Shown: positions 8,639-17,117 of the stretch, piece by piece
Layout of the letters: every line of letters begins with the position of its first letter
How positions within the stretch are numbered: the first letter of the stretch is position 1
NCBI RefSeq assembly: GCF_020523825.1
Contig: NZ_JAJALK010000005.1
Span: 248,001-312,000, forward strand
Direction: 5' to 3'
Length of the DNA stretch: 64,000 nt
Source: Methylobacterium brachiatum
GTDB taxonomy: Bacteria; Pseudomonadota; Alphaproteobacteria; Rhizobiales; Beijerinckiaceae
Notes under the pieces: model-generated
Databases searched by the model: none
Seen by the model: the letters and a program-made list of their open reading frames with translations, nothing else
Told to the model about the DNA's origin: nothing
Made by a program: the position numbers and the translations under genes

Positions 8639-8977
8639 ATGCGCCTGCGCTCCGATTTCTGGGTCTCCGCCCATCTGCGCCGCCTCGGGGTCGAGGGCAT
8701 CCCGGCCGTGCTGCGCCGGCGCGGCTCTCCCGAGGCCGGGGCGATCTTCGTGAAGGTCGACCGTCTCGACGGCACCGCCGACCTCTACGGCCCCGCCCCC
8801 CAGGCCCTGTTCGAGGCCGAGGACAGCGGCGACCGCCGCTTCACCGCCCTGATCACGGGCGGCACGCCGCTCGACGTCGAGGAGCGGTTGACCAAGGAGA
8901 TCCGGTTCGATTCCGACCTCTGGATCATCGAGATCGACGATCGGCAGGGGCGGCATTTCTTGGAGCTGGCCGAATAA
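8639..8977 (+). CDS. DUF1491 family protein
   Basis: A 112-residue protein that follows the DUF1491 pattern. It starts MRLRSDFWVSAHLRRL, has a central G-A-I-F-V-K-V strand followed by LYGPAPQ, and ends with FDSDLWIIEIDDRQGRHFLE. The family is small, cytosolic, found in Alphaproteobacteria and of unknown function. I start at ATG 8639 because it matches the family N-terminus; 19 extra in-frame codons upstream look non-coding. Preceded by an AT-rich stretch (8400-8560), unlike the surrounding DNA. Confidence 0.82.
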   Translation: MRLRSDFWVSAHLRRLGVEGIPAVLRRRGSPEAGAIFVKVDRLDGTADLYGPAPQALFEAEDSGDRRFTALITGGTPLDVEERLTKEIRFDSDLWIIEIDDRQGRHFLELAE

Positions 8978-9248
8978 GCTTCCGTCTTCGAGACGATACC
9001 TTCTCGGCCGCTTTCATATCATCCGGACCGCGGCATATCGGTCTTTCCGGCGTATTCAAATATATATTTCCGATATTCGCCCGAGTAACAACCGGTTCAT
9101 CCCCGCGGTTGTCTGACGAATATGCAAATAGCCAGGCTTCAGCGAATAGAATAGCCAGCTTACGCTTATTTCGACCGGAAACCCATGTTCCGAATTTAAC
9201 TGTCAGTTTATGGAGTGTTTGTACGCCCAGCCTGACGGGGATCTGGTG

Positions 9249-10919
9249 ATGGACATGAAGATATCGTTCGTTCTGAGAGGTCTGATCGGGCTGCTCGCGA
9301 TAGGCTTCCTCGCGCAAGGCGTCATGAGTGTGCTGCAGCTGCGCGCCGTCAACGCCAATGCCCGAGATCTCTCCGACAACTGGATGCCCAGCGTGCAGGC
9401 ACTGGGCGACCTGAAATACAGGATTACACGACTCCGGCTCGCCGATGCCCGCTATGTGACCGCGCTCGAGCCCGTTTCCGAACTGGACTCGGTATCCGCG
9501 CGCCGCCTCAAGGAGGTCGAAACCGTCGCCACGCGCTACGAGCCGCTCATCGCAAGCGCGGATGAACGGGCCGCGTGGCAGGTCTATCAACAGAACTGGA
9601 CCGCGTATCTCGGCTTTCGTGCGAAGATCATGGCCGCCGCCCAAGCGAAAGATCAGGGCATCTTGAACACGCTCTTCCAGACGTCGCGCAAGACGTTCGA
9701 CGAGGTGATCCAATCCCTCGACCGCAGCACGGCCTTGAATGTCTCGGGGGGCGATGACGCCAAGGCCAAGGCCGAAGCGTCCTACGAGCATGCCCTCTGG
9801 ATGATCGGCCTGCTCTGCTGCGCATCCTTTGCCTTTGGGCTCGCCGGCATCGTCTATGTGCTCGTCGGCGTGACGCGCCCGATCAACCGCCTGATCCTGC
9901 GCATGCGGAATTTGGCGTCCGGCGATGTCGAGGCCTCGGTGCCCTACACGGACCGCACCAATGAGATCGGCTCCATTGCCGCCGCCGTTGAGGCGTCTCG
10001 GGAGAACCTGGTGCGGACGCGGCAACTGGAAGAGGAAACGGTGCTGGCCCGCGCTTCCGCCGAGGAGCAGCGCAAGGCCGGGATGCGCCAGATGGCCGAT
10101 GCTTTCGAGGACGCGGTCGGCGGTATCGTCGGCATGGTCTCCTCGGCCGCCACGGAGCTTCAGACGACCGCACAGACCATGACGGTCACGGCGGGGGAAA
10201 CCGCCAACCAGTCCGGCTCGGTCGCCGCGGCGGCCGAACAAGCCGCCGCCAACGTCAACACGGTCGCTGCGGCGGCCGAGGAACTCGGATCGTCCGTGCA
10301 GGAGATCGGGCGTCAGGTTTCGGGCTCGTCCGATCTGGCCCAGACGGCGGTGGGCGAGGCCGACCAGACCATGCAGCTCGTCCAGGCCCTCAGCCAAGCC
10401 TCCTCCCGGATCGGCGACATGGTCGGGCTGATCTCCAACATCGCGAGCCAGACCAACCTTCTGGCGCTCAACGCCACCATCGAGGCGGCGCGCGCCGGCG
10501 AGGCCGGCCGGGGCTTCGCGGTGGTCGCCACCGAGGTCAAGGAACTGGCCACTCAGACGGCACGGGCGACGGAGGAGATCAGCGGCCAGATCAGCCAGAT
10601 CCAGGGCGTGGCCGGCCAAGCGGTGGCGGCGATCGGCTCGATCACCACCCGCATCCGCGAGATCAACGGCGTGGCAACCTCGATCGCCGCCGCCGTCGAA
10701 CAGCAGGGTGCGGCCACGCAGGAAATCGTCCGCAACGTCGCTCAGGCGTCCGCCGGCACCAGCGAGGTGACGAGCAACATCACGGGCGTCGCGCGCGCCT
10801 CGGAGGCGACGGGATCGGCGGCCAATCAGGTGCTGTCGGCGGCCTCCGAGCTGTCACGCCAGTCCGAGCACCTGAACGGCGAGGTCCTCCGGTTCCTCTC
10901 GACCGTCCGGGCGGCCTGA
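9249..10919 (+). CDS. Methyl-accepting chemotaxis protein (transmembrane)
   Basis: About 556 residues with classic receptor layout. TM1 lies at about 5-28. A periplasmic four-helix-bundle ligand domain with [14 protein letters not shown] follows, as in 4HB_MCP. TM2 is at about 183-207, then HAMP ([22 protein letters not shown]...[13 protein letters not shown]). The long signalling coiled coil has the hairpin tip [32 protein letters not shown] around 393-430, the CheA/CheW-binding site. It senses a periplasmic ligand and controls CheA; the ligand is unknown. ATG 9249 has GGGGAT upstream; ATG 9210 is in frame too. The last 200 residues are very similar to the receptor at 17588. Confidence 0.92.
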   Translation: MDMKISFVLRGLIGLLAIGFLAQGVMSVLQLRAVNANARDLSDNWMPSVQALGDLKYRITRLRLADARYVTALEPVSELDSVSARRLKEVETVATRYEPLIASADERAAWQVYQQNWTAYLGFRAKIMAAAQAKDQGILNTLFQTSRKTFDEVIQSLDRSTALNVSGGDDAKAKAEASYEHALWMIGLLCCASFAFGLAGIVYVLVGVTRPINRLILRMRNLASGDVEASVPYTDRTNEIGSIAAAVEASRENLVRTRQLEEETVLARASAEEQRKAGMRQMADAFEDAVGGIVGMVSSAATELQTTAQTMTVTAGETANQSGSVAAAAEQAAANVNTVAAAAEELGSSVQEIGRQVSGSSDLAQTAVGEADQTMQLVQALSQASSRIGDMVGLISNIASQTNLLALNATIEAARAGEAGRGFAVVATEVKELATQTARATEEISGQISQIQGVAGQAVAAIGSITTRIREINGVATSIAAAVEQQGAATQEIVRNVAQASAGTSEVTSNITGVARASEATGSAANQVLSAASELSRQSEHLNGEVLRFLSTVRAA

Positions 10920-10941
10920 ACCGGGACGGTTACGGCTTCGA

Positions 10942-10966
10942 GGCGGGCCGCCTTCATGGGCCCGCC
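10942..10966. terminator. Weak hairpin after the chemoreceptor gene
   Basis: A 7-bp inverted repeat GGCGGGC/GCCCGCC with an 11-base loop lies 22 bp after the receptor stop and before the convergent dgcA stop. There is no T-run on either side. It may be a bidirectional terminator; evidence is only the position and the stem. Confidence 0.3.
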
Positions 10967-11040
10967 GCAAAGCCCGGGATGGACGAGAACCGATCCAACG
11001 CCGCTTCGGGTGACCGACCATTGGAGGCTGGCGCGCGCCT

Positions 11041-12024
11041 CTACCCCCACAGATCCGCCTCCGGCGGGTGCACGATGCTGCCGTCGTAGCGCAGCGGCGG
11101 GTCGCGGTCGCGGGCGAGGAGCAGCGGGCCGTCGAGGTCGACGAAGTCGGCCTGGGACGCCAGCAGCGTGGCGGGCGCCATGCCGAGCGAGGTGCCGAGC
11201 ATGCAGCCGACCATGACGGAGAGGCCCCGGGCCCGGGCCTCGCGGGCGAGCAGGATGGCCTCGGTGAGGCCGCCGGTCTTGTCGAGCTTGATGTTGATCG
11301 CGTCGTAGCGGCCGGCCAGCGCGTCGAGGCCGGCGCGGTCGTGCAGGCTCTCGTCGGCGCAGACCGGGACCGGGTGCGGGATCTCGGCGAGTAGGGCGTC
11401 GGCATCGGCCGGCAGGGGCTGCTCGATCAGGGCGACGCCGGCCTCCAGGCAGGCCGCGAGGTTGGCCTCGACGGTCTCGGGCCGCCACGCCTCGTTGGCG
11501 TCGACGATCAGCCGCGCTTGTGGCGCGCCCGCCCGCACGGCGGCGATGCGCTCGGGATCGCCGGCCCCGCCGAGCTTGACCTTGAGCAGCGGACGGTGGG
11601 AGGCCGCCCGGGCGGCCTCGCCCATGCTCTCGGGGGTGCCGAGGCTCAGCGTGTAGGCGGTCACCGCCGGGGCGGGGGCGGCCAGCCCGGCGATCTCCCA
11701 GGCCCGGCGGCCCTGGAGCTTGGCCTCCAGGTCGAACAGGGCGCTGTCGAGGGCGTTGCGGGCGGCGCCCGCCTTCATCCGCGTCGCGAGTTCGTCCCGC
11801 CCGATCCCGGCGCCGATCGCATCCGCCTGTCCCTCGATCAGGGCGACGACGCTCTCGACGCTCTCGCCGTAGCGCGGATACGGCACGCATTCGCCGCGCC
11901 CGACCCCGTTCGCGTCCGTGAGGGTCGCCACCACCACGGCGATCTCGGTGCGGCTGCCGCGGGAGATCGTGAAGGCGCCGGCGATCGGGAAGCGCTCGAC
12001 GGACAGGGTCAGGCGGCGGGCCAT
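11041..12024 (-). CDS. dgcA: N-acetyl-D-glutamate racemase / dipeptide epimerase-like enolase superfamily enzyme
   Basis: A 327-residue mandelate racemase/muconate-lactonising-type protein. It carries the full catalytic set: K-x-K in LKVKLGG (about 145), metal ligands D in VDANEAW (about 173), E in IEQPLP (about 200) and D in CADESLHD (about 223), and the opposing base K in INIKLDKTGG (about 246). This pattern is that of L-Ala-D/L-Glu epimerases. Its pairing with a DUF1611 protein, one base apart with GGAGGT inside the upstream gene, matches the DgcN-DgcA D-glutamate catabolic pair. There DgcN acetylates D-Glu and DgcA racemises the N-acetyl product. Assignment to DgcA rather than to murein-peptide epimerase rests on that context. 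Confidence 0.8.
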   Translation of the reverse strand: MARRLTLSVERFPIAGAFTISRGSRTEIAVVVATLTDANGVGRGECVPYPRYGESVESVVALIEGQADAIGAGIGRDELATRMKAGAARNALDSALFDLEAKLQGRRAWEIAGLAAPAPAVTAYTLSLGTPESMGEAARAASHRPLLKVKLGGAGDPERIAAVRAGAPQARLIVDANEAWRPETVEANLAACLEAGVALIEQPLPADADALLAEIPHPVPVCADESLHDRAGLDALAGRYDAINIKLDKTGGLTEAILLAREARARGLSVMVGCMLGTSLGMAPATLLASQADFVDLDGPLLLARDRDPPLRYDGSIVHPPEADLWG

Positions 12025-12025
12025 G

Positions 12026-13039
12026 TCAGACCTCCGGGAAATCGGCGACGATCCGGTCGACCAGCCCGGCGACGCCGAAGCGCACCGGATCGGTGGCGGG
12101 CAGGCTGTGCTCCGCGGCGAGCTTGTCGAGCAGCGCCTTCGCCTCGCTCTCGCCGAGCGCCTGCGTGTTCACGGAGATCCCCACCGGCTTGATCGCCGGG
12201 TTGGTCAGGCTGCCGAGCTGCACGGTGAGGTCGATCACCTGCTGGAGGGTCGGCAGCGGGTGCTTCACGCCGCGCATCGTGCTCCGGGTGGGCTCGTGGC
12301 AGACCACGAAGGCATCCGCCTGGGCGCCGTGCAGCAGACCGAGGCTGACGCCCGCGAAGGAGGGGTGGAACAGCGAGCCCTGGCCCTCGATCAGGTCCCA
12401 GTGATTCGGGGCGGCCTCGGGGGAGATCGTCTCGACGGCGCCGGAGATGAAGTCGGCCACCACGGCGTCGATGGCGACGCCCCGGCCGGAGATGAACACG
12501 CCGGTCTGGCCGGTGGCGCAGAAATCCGCGTCGAGGCCGCGCTCGCGCATGCCGCGCTCCAGGGCCAGCACGGTGTACTTCTTGCCGACCGAGCAATCGG
12601 TGCCGACGGTGAGCAGGCGCCGGCCCGCGCGCTTGGTGCCCTTGCCGGTGGGGAAGCGCTCGTCGGTGTGGCGCACGTCGTGGAGCTGCCGGCCGCGGCG
12701 CGCGGCGGCCTCGGCGATGGCCGGGACCGCACCGAGCTTGACGTGCAGGCCGCTCGCGACGTCGAGCCCGGCCTCGATCGCCGCCACGATCTCCTTGACC
12801 CAATGGTCCGGCAGGACGCCGCCGGCGTTGACGACGCCGATCACCAGGGTCCGGCAGCCCTTGGCCAGGGCCTCGGGCAGGGTCATGTCGGGGATGCCGA
12901 GATCGGCGGCACAGCCCGGGAGCCGCATCTGGCCGACGCACCACTCGGGGCGCCAATCCTTGATGCCGTAGGCGGTCTTGGCCGCCAGCGTGTCGGGCAC
13001 GTCGCCCAGGAACATCAGATAGGGCGTGGCGATCTGCAT
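12026..13039 (-). CDS. dgcN: DUF1611 family N-acetyltransferase DgcN
   Basis: A 337-residue DUF1611 protein: an N-terminal Rossmann-like domain (PYLMFLGDVPDTLAAKTAYGI) and a C-terminal P-loop-type domain with the motif GTDCSVGKKYT around residue 167-177. There follow an FCATGQTGVFISGRG segment and a DLIEGQGSLFHPSF segment. The family was long unassigned. One branch, encoded next to a dipeptide-epimerase-like gene, acetylates D-glutamate in D-amino-acid catabolism. It is translationally coupled to dgcA (gap of one base). Start ATG 13039 (MQIATPYLMF) matches the family N-terminus. Confidence 0.82.
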   Translation of the reverse strand: MQIATPYLMFLGDVPDTLAAKTAYGIKDWRPEWCVGQMRLPGCAADLGIPDMTLPEALAKGCRTLVIGVVNAGGVLPDHWVKEIVAAIEAGLDVASGLHVKLGAVPAIAEAAARRGRQLHDVRHTDERFPTGKGTKRAGRRLLTVGTDCSVGKKYTVLALERGMRERGLDADFCATGQTGVFISGRGVAIDAVVADFISGAVETISPEAAPNHWDLIEGQGSLFHPSFAGVSLGLLHGAQADAFVVCHEPTRSTMRGVKHPLPTLQQVIDLTVQLGSLTNPAIKPVGISVNTQALGESEAKALLDKLAAEHSLPATDPVRFGVAGLVDRIVADFPEV

Positions 13040-13160
13040 CGGTCGGGAAACCTTCTGGGGAAACCGGCGCCCCGTCTATGCGGGATCGCGGCTGCCCGGC
13101 GCAATGCACGATGGCGGCCAGGGCGGTGGACGCCGCCCCCGCCCGGCGCGTCGCCGGCCT

Positions 13161-13889
13161 ATGCCCTCCGCCGCGGCGCCGGATTTATCCGCGCGTTTCG
13201 CACTTTCGACCGGCCGCGACCGGAACGGGCCGCCCGCGAGCACGATTGCCGTTGCACCCCGCGCTCCCGATTTGCGACTTGTGCCGATCGAGCCGCCATC
13301 CGCAACCGGAGGCCCTCCGATGATCTTCATGACCGACGCCGCGGGGGCCCTGACCTATGTCAGCCCCGAATGGCACGGCCTGACCGGACAGAATCAGCGC
13401 GACGCCGTGGGCCAGGGGTGGTTCGAGCGGCTGAACACCGAGGACGGCGCGGTCTTGCGGGCGGTCATCAAGGAGGCGGCGCAGGCCAAGGCGGAGTTCA
13501 TCGTCCGGTTTCGCCTGTCCCGCGACGGCGGCGGCTCGATCTGGGCGGCGGCCGGCGCGGTGCCCTCCTACGGGCCGCCCGACCATACGTTTCTGGGTTT
13601 CCTCGGCTCGATCACCGAGCTCGTCCCCGGCAGCGAGGCGCTGTCCGCGCAGGGCGGCCTCGGCCGCTTCGTCCCGCCGCCGCCGCGCCCCTCGACCGCG
13701 CCGGCCTCCACCCTCGACCTGGTGGCCGACCACCTGCTGATGGCCCACGGCCTGATCGAGGTCGATGGCGGCAAGTCGGCGCTGGCGCCGCTGCGCGAGG
13801 CCCTGTTCCGGGTCGGCCAGGAGATCGCGCAGAAGATGACGGTGTCGCCGGTCTCGTCGACGCTCGAGAACGGCGACACGCTTCACTGA
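13161..13889 (+). CDS. PAS domain-containing protein
   Basis: About 242 residues. A short disordered N-terminus is followed by a PAS fold (residues 50-150): FMTDAAGALTYVSPEWHGLTGQ, then VLRAVIKEAAQAKAEFIVRFRLSRDGG.SIWAAA and the terminal strand LGFLGSITE. A Pro-rich linker and a C-terminal helical region (LVADHLLMAHGLIEVDGG, ALFRVGQEIAQKM) follow with no kinase or output domain recognised. It could be a stand-alone sensor or adaptor. The start is uncertain: ATG 13161 or a later ATG at 13320. It is divergent from dgcN and ends at a strong hairpin. Confidence 0.7.
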   Translation: MPSAAAPDLSARFALSTGRDRNGPPASTIAVAPRAPDLRLVPIEPPSATGGPPMIFMTDAAGALTYVSPEWHGLTGQNQRDAVGQGWFERLNTEDGAVLRAVIKEAAQAKAEFIVRFRLSRDGGGSIWAAAGAVPSYGPPDHTFLGFLGSITELVPGSEALSAQGGLGRFVPPPPRPSTAPASTLDLVADHLLMAHGLIEVDGGKSALAPLREALFRVGQEIAQKMTVSPVSSTLENGDTLH

Positions 13890-13891
13890 CG

Positions 13892-13917
13892 CCGGTCCCG
13901 GCGCTCACCGGGACCGG
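13892..13917. terminator. Bidirectional hairpin between convergent PAS and GNAT genes
   Basis: A perfect 10-bp inverted repeat CCGGTCCCGG/CCGGGACCGG with a 6-base loop lies two bases after the PAS gene stop and 16 bases before the end of the convergent acetyltransferase gene. There is no T-run, as is common in high-GC genomes. Confidence 0.55.
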
Positions 13918-13932
13918 TCGCGGCGGGCGCGA

Positions 13933-14484
13933 TCAGGCGGCGCGTCGTCGCGCCACCGCGGCCTCGTCCGCCACCGTCTCGGCCGGCGCGACGCGGCCGG
14001 TGGCCCGGACCATGCCCTCGGCGCCGGCGAGCGCGCCCGGGCGCAGCTCCAGGCCGAGGAAGCGCGCGCGCTCGAACGGGCCCGGCAGGGTCAGGCCCTC
14101 CGCCAGCGCGGGGTCGAAGCCGAAGCGGGTGTAGTACGGCGCATCGCCCACAAGCAGCACGGCGCCGTGGCCGAGCGATTCCGCCCGGCCGAGGGCGGCC
14201 TGCATCATCACCGAGCCGAGGCCCTGGCCCTGGATCTCCGGATCGACCGCGAGCGGCCCGAGCAGCAGCGCCGGACGGGCCAGGCCGGCCTCGACGTGCC
14301 ACAGGCGCAGGGTGCCGACGAGGCGGCCGCGCCGGGTCGCCGCGAAGGCGAGGCCGCGGGCGGGCAGCCGTCCCTCGCGCAGGCGCTCCGAGGTCCGAGC
14401 GCGTCGGTTGCCGGCAAAACAGGCGTCGAGCAGGCGCTCGCGCGCCGGGACGTCATGGATGCGCTCCGCGCGGATCTCGATCAT
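13933..14484 (-). CDS. GNAT family N-acetyltransferase (YhbS-like)
   Basis: A 183-residue acetyltransferase of the COG3153/YhbS type. It begins MIEIRAERIHDVPARERLLDACF and has the motif A segment LLLGPLAVDPEIQGQGLGSVMMQAAL (Q-x-x-G-x-G binding acetyl-CoA). This is followed by GHGAVLLVGDAPYYTRFGF, the hallmark R-F-G-F of this subfamily. The substrate is unknown. ATG 14484 is preceded by GGGGAGGGCACAG. It sits 130 bp downstream of the decarboxylase gene on the same strand, separated by a terminator-like hairpin. Confidence 0.85.
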   Translation of the reverse strand: MIEIRAERIHDVPARERLLDACFAGNRRARTSERLREGRLPARGLAFAATRRGRLVGTLRLWHVEAGLARPALLLGPLAVDPEIQGQGLGSVMMQAALGRAESLGHGAVLLVGDAPYYTRFGFDPALAEGLTLPGPFERARFLGLELRPGALAGAEGMVRATGRVAPAETVADEAAVARRRAA

Positions 14485-14575
14485 GACTGTGCCCTCCCCG
14501 GGCCGACAAGCGGGAGAAGCAGACGTTTGCCGGAGGGCCGAACGCCCTTCGCCAAGATGGAGGCTGGAGATCGAC

Positions 14576-14600
14576 GTCCGGCGGCTCGGGGCCGCCGGAC
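14576..14600 (-). terminator. Terminator hairpin after the ornithine/lysine decarboxylase gene
   Basis: A perfect 10-bp stem GTCCGGCGGC/GCCGCCGGAC with a 5-base loop lies 15 bases after the decarboxylase stop codon on the minus strand. No T-run follows. Position and stem strength suggest transcription termination before the acetyltransferase gene. Confidence 0.55.
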
Positions 14601-14615
14601 ATGTCCTACGCAGAT

Positions 14616-15782
14616 TCAGATGACGATCTGCTGAAGGGGCGGGAAGCCGTTGAAGGCCACCGCCGCGTAGGTCGTGGTGTAGGCGCCCGTGCCCTCGATC
14701 AGGACCTTGTCGCCGATCGAGAGCGAGACCGGCAGCGGGTAGAGCTGCCGCTCGTAGAGCACGTCCACCGAGTCGCAGGTCGGCCCGGCGATGACGCAGG
14801 GCTCGGTCCGGTCCCCGTCCCGGGTGGTGCGGATCGGGTAGCGGATCGACTCGTCCATGGTCTCGGCCAGCCCGCCGAACTTGCCGATGTCGAGATAGAC
14901 CCAGCGCACCTCGTCGGCGTCGGCGGACTTCTTCGACACCAGCACGACCTCGGCCTCGATCAGGCCGGCATTGCCGACCATGCCGCGGCCCGGCTCGATG
15001 ATCGTCTCCGGGATCTGGTTGCCGAAATGCTTGGTCAGGCCGCGGAAGATCGCCTCGCCGTAGCTCTCCACGCCCGGCACCGCCTTGAGGTACTTGGTCG
15101 GGAAGCCGCCGCCGAGATTGACCATCGACAGGAAGATGCCGCGCTCGGCGCATTCACGGAAGATCGCCGCCGCGGAGCCCAGCGCGCCGTCCCAGGCCTC
15201 GGTATTGCCCTGCTGCGAGCCGACATGGAACGAGATGCCATAGGCCTCCAGCCCCTGGCGGTGGGCGTGCTCGAGCACGTCGGTCGCCATCTCGGGCACG
15301 CAGCCGAACTTGCGCGACAGCGGCCAGTCGGCGCCGGCGCCGTCGCACAGGATGCGGCAGAACACGCGCACGTCGGAGGCCGCGACCGCCGCGGCCTCGG
15401 CGGCCCGGGCGATCTTGTCGACCTCGGCCTGGCAATCCACCGCGAACAGGCGGATGCCGAGCTTGAGCGCGCGGCCGATGCAGCGCTCCTTCTTGATGGT
15501 GTTGCCGAAGGAGATCCGGTCGGGGGTGGCGCCGGCGGCCAGCGCCATCTCCATCTCGGCCACCGAGGCGGTGTCGAAGCAGGAGCCCATCTCGGCGAGC
15601 AGGCGCAGCACCTCGGGGGCCGGGTTGGCCTTCACCGCGTAGAACACGCGGGTGTCCGGCAGGGAGCGCGCGAAGGCGGTGTAGTTGTCGCGCACGACGT
15701 CGAGGTCGAGGACCATCACGGGTCCCTCGTCCTGACCGAGGTCACGGCGCACGCGCAGGAAATCACGGATGCGATCGGTCAT
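14616..15782 (-). CDS. Type III PLP-dependent ornithine/lysine decarboxylase
   Basis: A 388-residue fold-III (alanine-racemase-like, eukaryotic-ODC-like) decarboxylase. PLP-binding Lys51 lies in FYAVKANP; other family motifs are SFHVGSQ, NLGGGFP and EPGRGMVGNAG. The catalytic Cys lies in GPTCDSVDVLYE near residue 335, contributed in trans in the dimer. It makes putrescine from ornithine and/or cadaverine from lysine in the cytosol. Which substrate is preferred cannot be decided by eye; the TCDSVD segment is that of ornithine/lysine enzymes rather than of diaminopimelate decarboxylase. A long leader with stable stems precedes it, suggesting polyamine- or ornithine-responsive control. Confidence 0.88.
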   Translation of the reverse strand: MTDRIRDFLRVRRDLGQDEGPVMVLDLDVVRDNYTAFARSLPDTRVFYAVKANPAPEVLRLLAEMGSCFDTASVAEMEMALAAGATPDRISFGNTIKKERCIGRALKLGIRLFAVDCQAEVDKIARAAEAAAVAASDVRVFCRILCDGAGADWPLSRKFGCVPEMATDVLEHAHRQGLEAYGISFHVGSQQGNTEAWDGALGSAAAIFRECAERGIFLSMVNLGGGFPTKYLKAVPGVESYGEAIFRGLTKHFGNQIPETIIEPGRGMVGNAGLIEAEVVLVSKKSADADEVRWVYLDIGKFGGLAETMDESIRYPIRTTRDGDRTEPCVIAGPTCDSVDVLYERQLYPLPVSLSIGDKVLIEGTGAYTTTYAAVAFNGFPPLQQIVI

Positions 15783-16200
15783 GGTCGTCTCCCGGCACGG
15801 GTTCGCGAGCGCCCGTCTCGCGGGCGCGCTGTCGATGTGACGACCCCACGGGTCGCCGGCGTCAGGGGGCGATGCGTCGCGCGGACCCACGCGCTTTGGA
15901 GACGCGTCGATCCAGGCGGGCGCAGAGCACCCGGAAGCTGCCGTGGATTGGAAGGGATGACCCCCACCGCACGCCGGGCAAAGAGAAACAAGCCTCTTCG
16001 GTGCCGGCCTTTGGAGGGCCGACGAGACCAAAAAAGCCCGTTCGTCGTTGCTTTAAGCTGCGTCCCCCGTGGAGAGCGGGGTTCGCCGGTTTCGCCTCCG
16101 GCTGCCGGTTGTTGTCGGGGTCCGGTGTTGCCACCTGGATGCCGGCCGTAGGGATCCACCCTTGCGACCATCGATCCTTTAAGACCCCTGGCGGCTGTCC
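15783..16200 (-). promoter_or_regulatory. Candidate structured leader of the decarboxylase gene (speF-motif-like)
   Basis: About 400 bases upstream of the decarboxylase start are rich in local stems on the minus-strand RNA. GGTG-GCAA-CACC (a GNRA tetraloop hairpin near 16120-16133) follows GGATCCCTACGGCC. A CGACGA/TCGTCG stem encloses a C-T6-G run at 16029-16035 (plus-strand A-run), next to GGCC-N7-GGCC near 16007-16021. Alphaproteobacterial ornithine decarboxylase genes are known to carry the conserved speF RNA element in this place; I infer the same here but have not aligned it. A frame beginning ATG 16171 stays open to a TGA overlapping the decarboxylase ATG. Confidence 0.4.
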
Positions 16201-16586
16201 GGCAGTTGACCGGATGCCCACCAACCGGCACGCGGCCACAGGCACGTGCGAAATTGGGCAGGGCGCATATACGGAGATCGACCCCCGACAACAAGGGGAT
16301 TGCGGCCCGATCGACCCGTATTTCCCCGCCAAATCCGCACCGCGGCCGCGGCGTTGCAAAAACGGCGCAGTCCGGGTGCCGCCGCCTGGCCGCGCGGGCT
16401 TCCCAAGCGGTCCGGAAGCGGGCATCTGACCGCCGGAGCGATGTCCTCAGACGAGCGTATGATGGCCGGGCCGAACAGATCGAGAGCGGTGCCCGATCGC
16501 CTCGCCGCCGTGCCCGGCTCCGGCGCCTCACTCTTCCGTATCGGCCTGGACCGTTCCGGCTTCGGCGCCGGCGCGACGGCCCGGGC
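16201..16586. other. Divergent intergenic region between decarboxylase leader and GNAT gene
   Basis: About 390 bp expected to hold the promoters of the decarboxylase transcript (minus) and the acetyltransferase (plus). No convincing coding potential on either strand. Bases 16245-16330 are less GC-rich than the neighbours (ATATACGGAGATC and similar) and are the likeliest site of the minus-strand promoter, but no clean -35/-10 pair was found. Confidence 0.4.
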
Positions 16587-16616
16587 GTGAGCCCCCCCGT
16601 GAATGCCGCCGCCGGC

Positions 16617-17117
16617 ATGCCGGTGCCCGCGCCCCGCGGTGACGCGCTCCCGGAACCGCTGATCCGCACCGCCGATCTCGCCGATCTCGATGCCCTGGTC
16701 GCCCTGGAGCACGCCGCCTTCGCCACCGACCGGGCGGAGCGCCGGGCGATCCGTCACGCGATCCGGTCGCCCAGCATGGATGTGCTGGCGGCACTGATCC
16801 CGGGGCCGGACGGGGATCGGGAGCCGGTCCTGGTCGGTGCGGCGGTGCTGGAGCGCCGGCGCGGCAGCCGGATCGCCCGCCTCGCCTCGATCGCGGTGGC
16901 GCCCAATCGCGGCGGCCTCGGGCTCGGCGGGAAACTCCTCGACGCCGCGGAGGCCCAGGCCCGCGCCCATGGCTGCGACCGCCTGCGCCTCGAGGTCCGC
17001 GCCGACAACGGCGCCGGCATCCGCCTCTACGAGCGTCGCGGCTACACCCGATTCGCCGTGCAGCCCGCCTATTATGAGGACGGGATGGAGGCCTGGCGCT
17101 ACGAGCGCGGGCTGTAG
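16617..17117 (+). CDS. GNAT family N-acetyltransferase (RimI-like)
   Basis: A 166-residue GNAT protein. Residues from LIRTADLADLDALVALEHAAF form strand 1 and helix 1. Motif A is IARLASIAVAPNRGGLGLGGKLLDAAE (R-x-x-x-G-L-G). Motif B is RLRLEVRADNGAGIRLYERRGYTRF, ending with a conserved Tyr. The pattern resembles RimI-type enzymes that acetylate protein N-termini or small amines. ATG 16617 is chosen; GTG 16587 is in frame and possible, and neither has a strong ribosome-binding site. Divergent from the decarboxylase. Confidence 0.82.
   Translation: MPVPAPRGDALPEPLIRTADLADLDALVALEHAAFATDRAERRAIRHAIRSPSMDVLAALIPGPDGDREPVLVGAAVLERRRGSRIARLASIAVAPNRGGLGLGGKLLDAAEAQARAHGCDRLRLEVRADNGAGIRLYERRGYTRFAVQPAYYEDGMEAWRYERGL

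Noticed and set aside
16179-16970. Minus-strand frame overlapping the RimI-like acetyltransferase gene and the decarboxylase leader
   Set aside because: Antisense to a clear GNAT gene over half its length and without motifs; only the leader part after ATG 16171 in another frame was kept as an observation.
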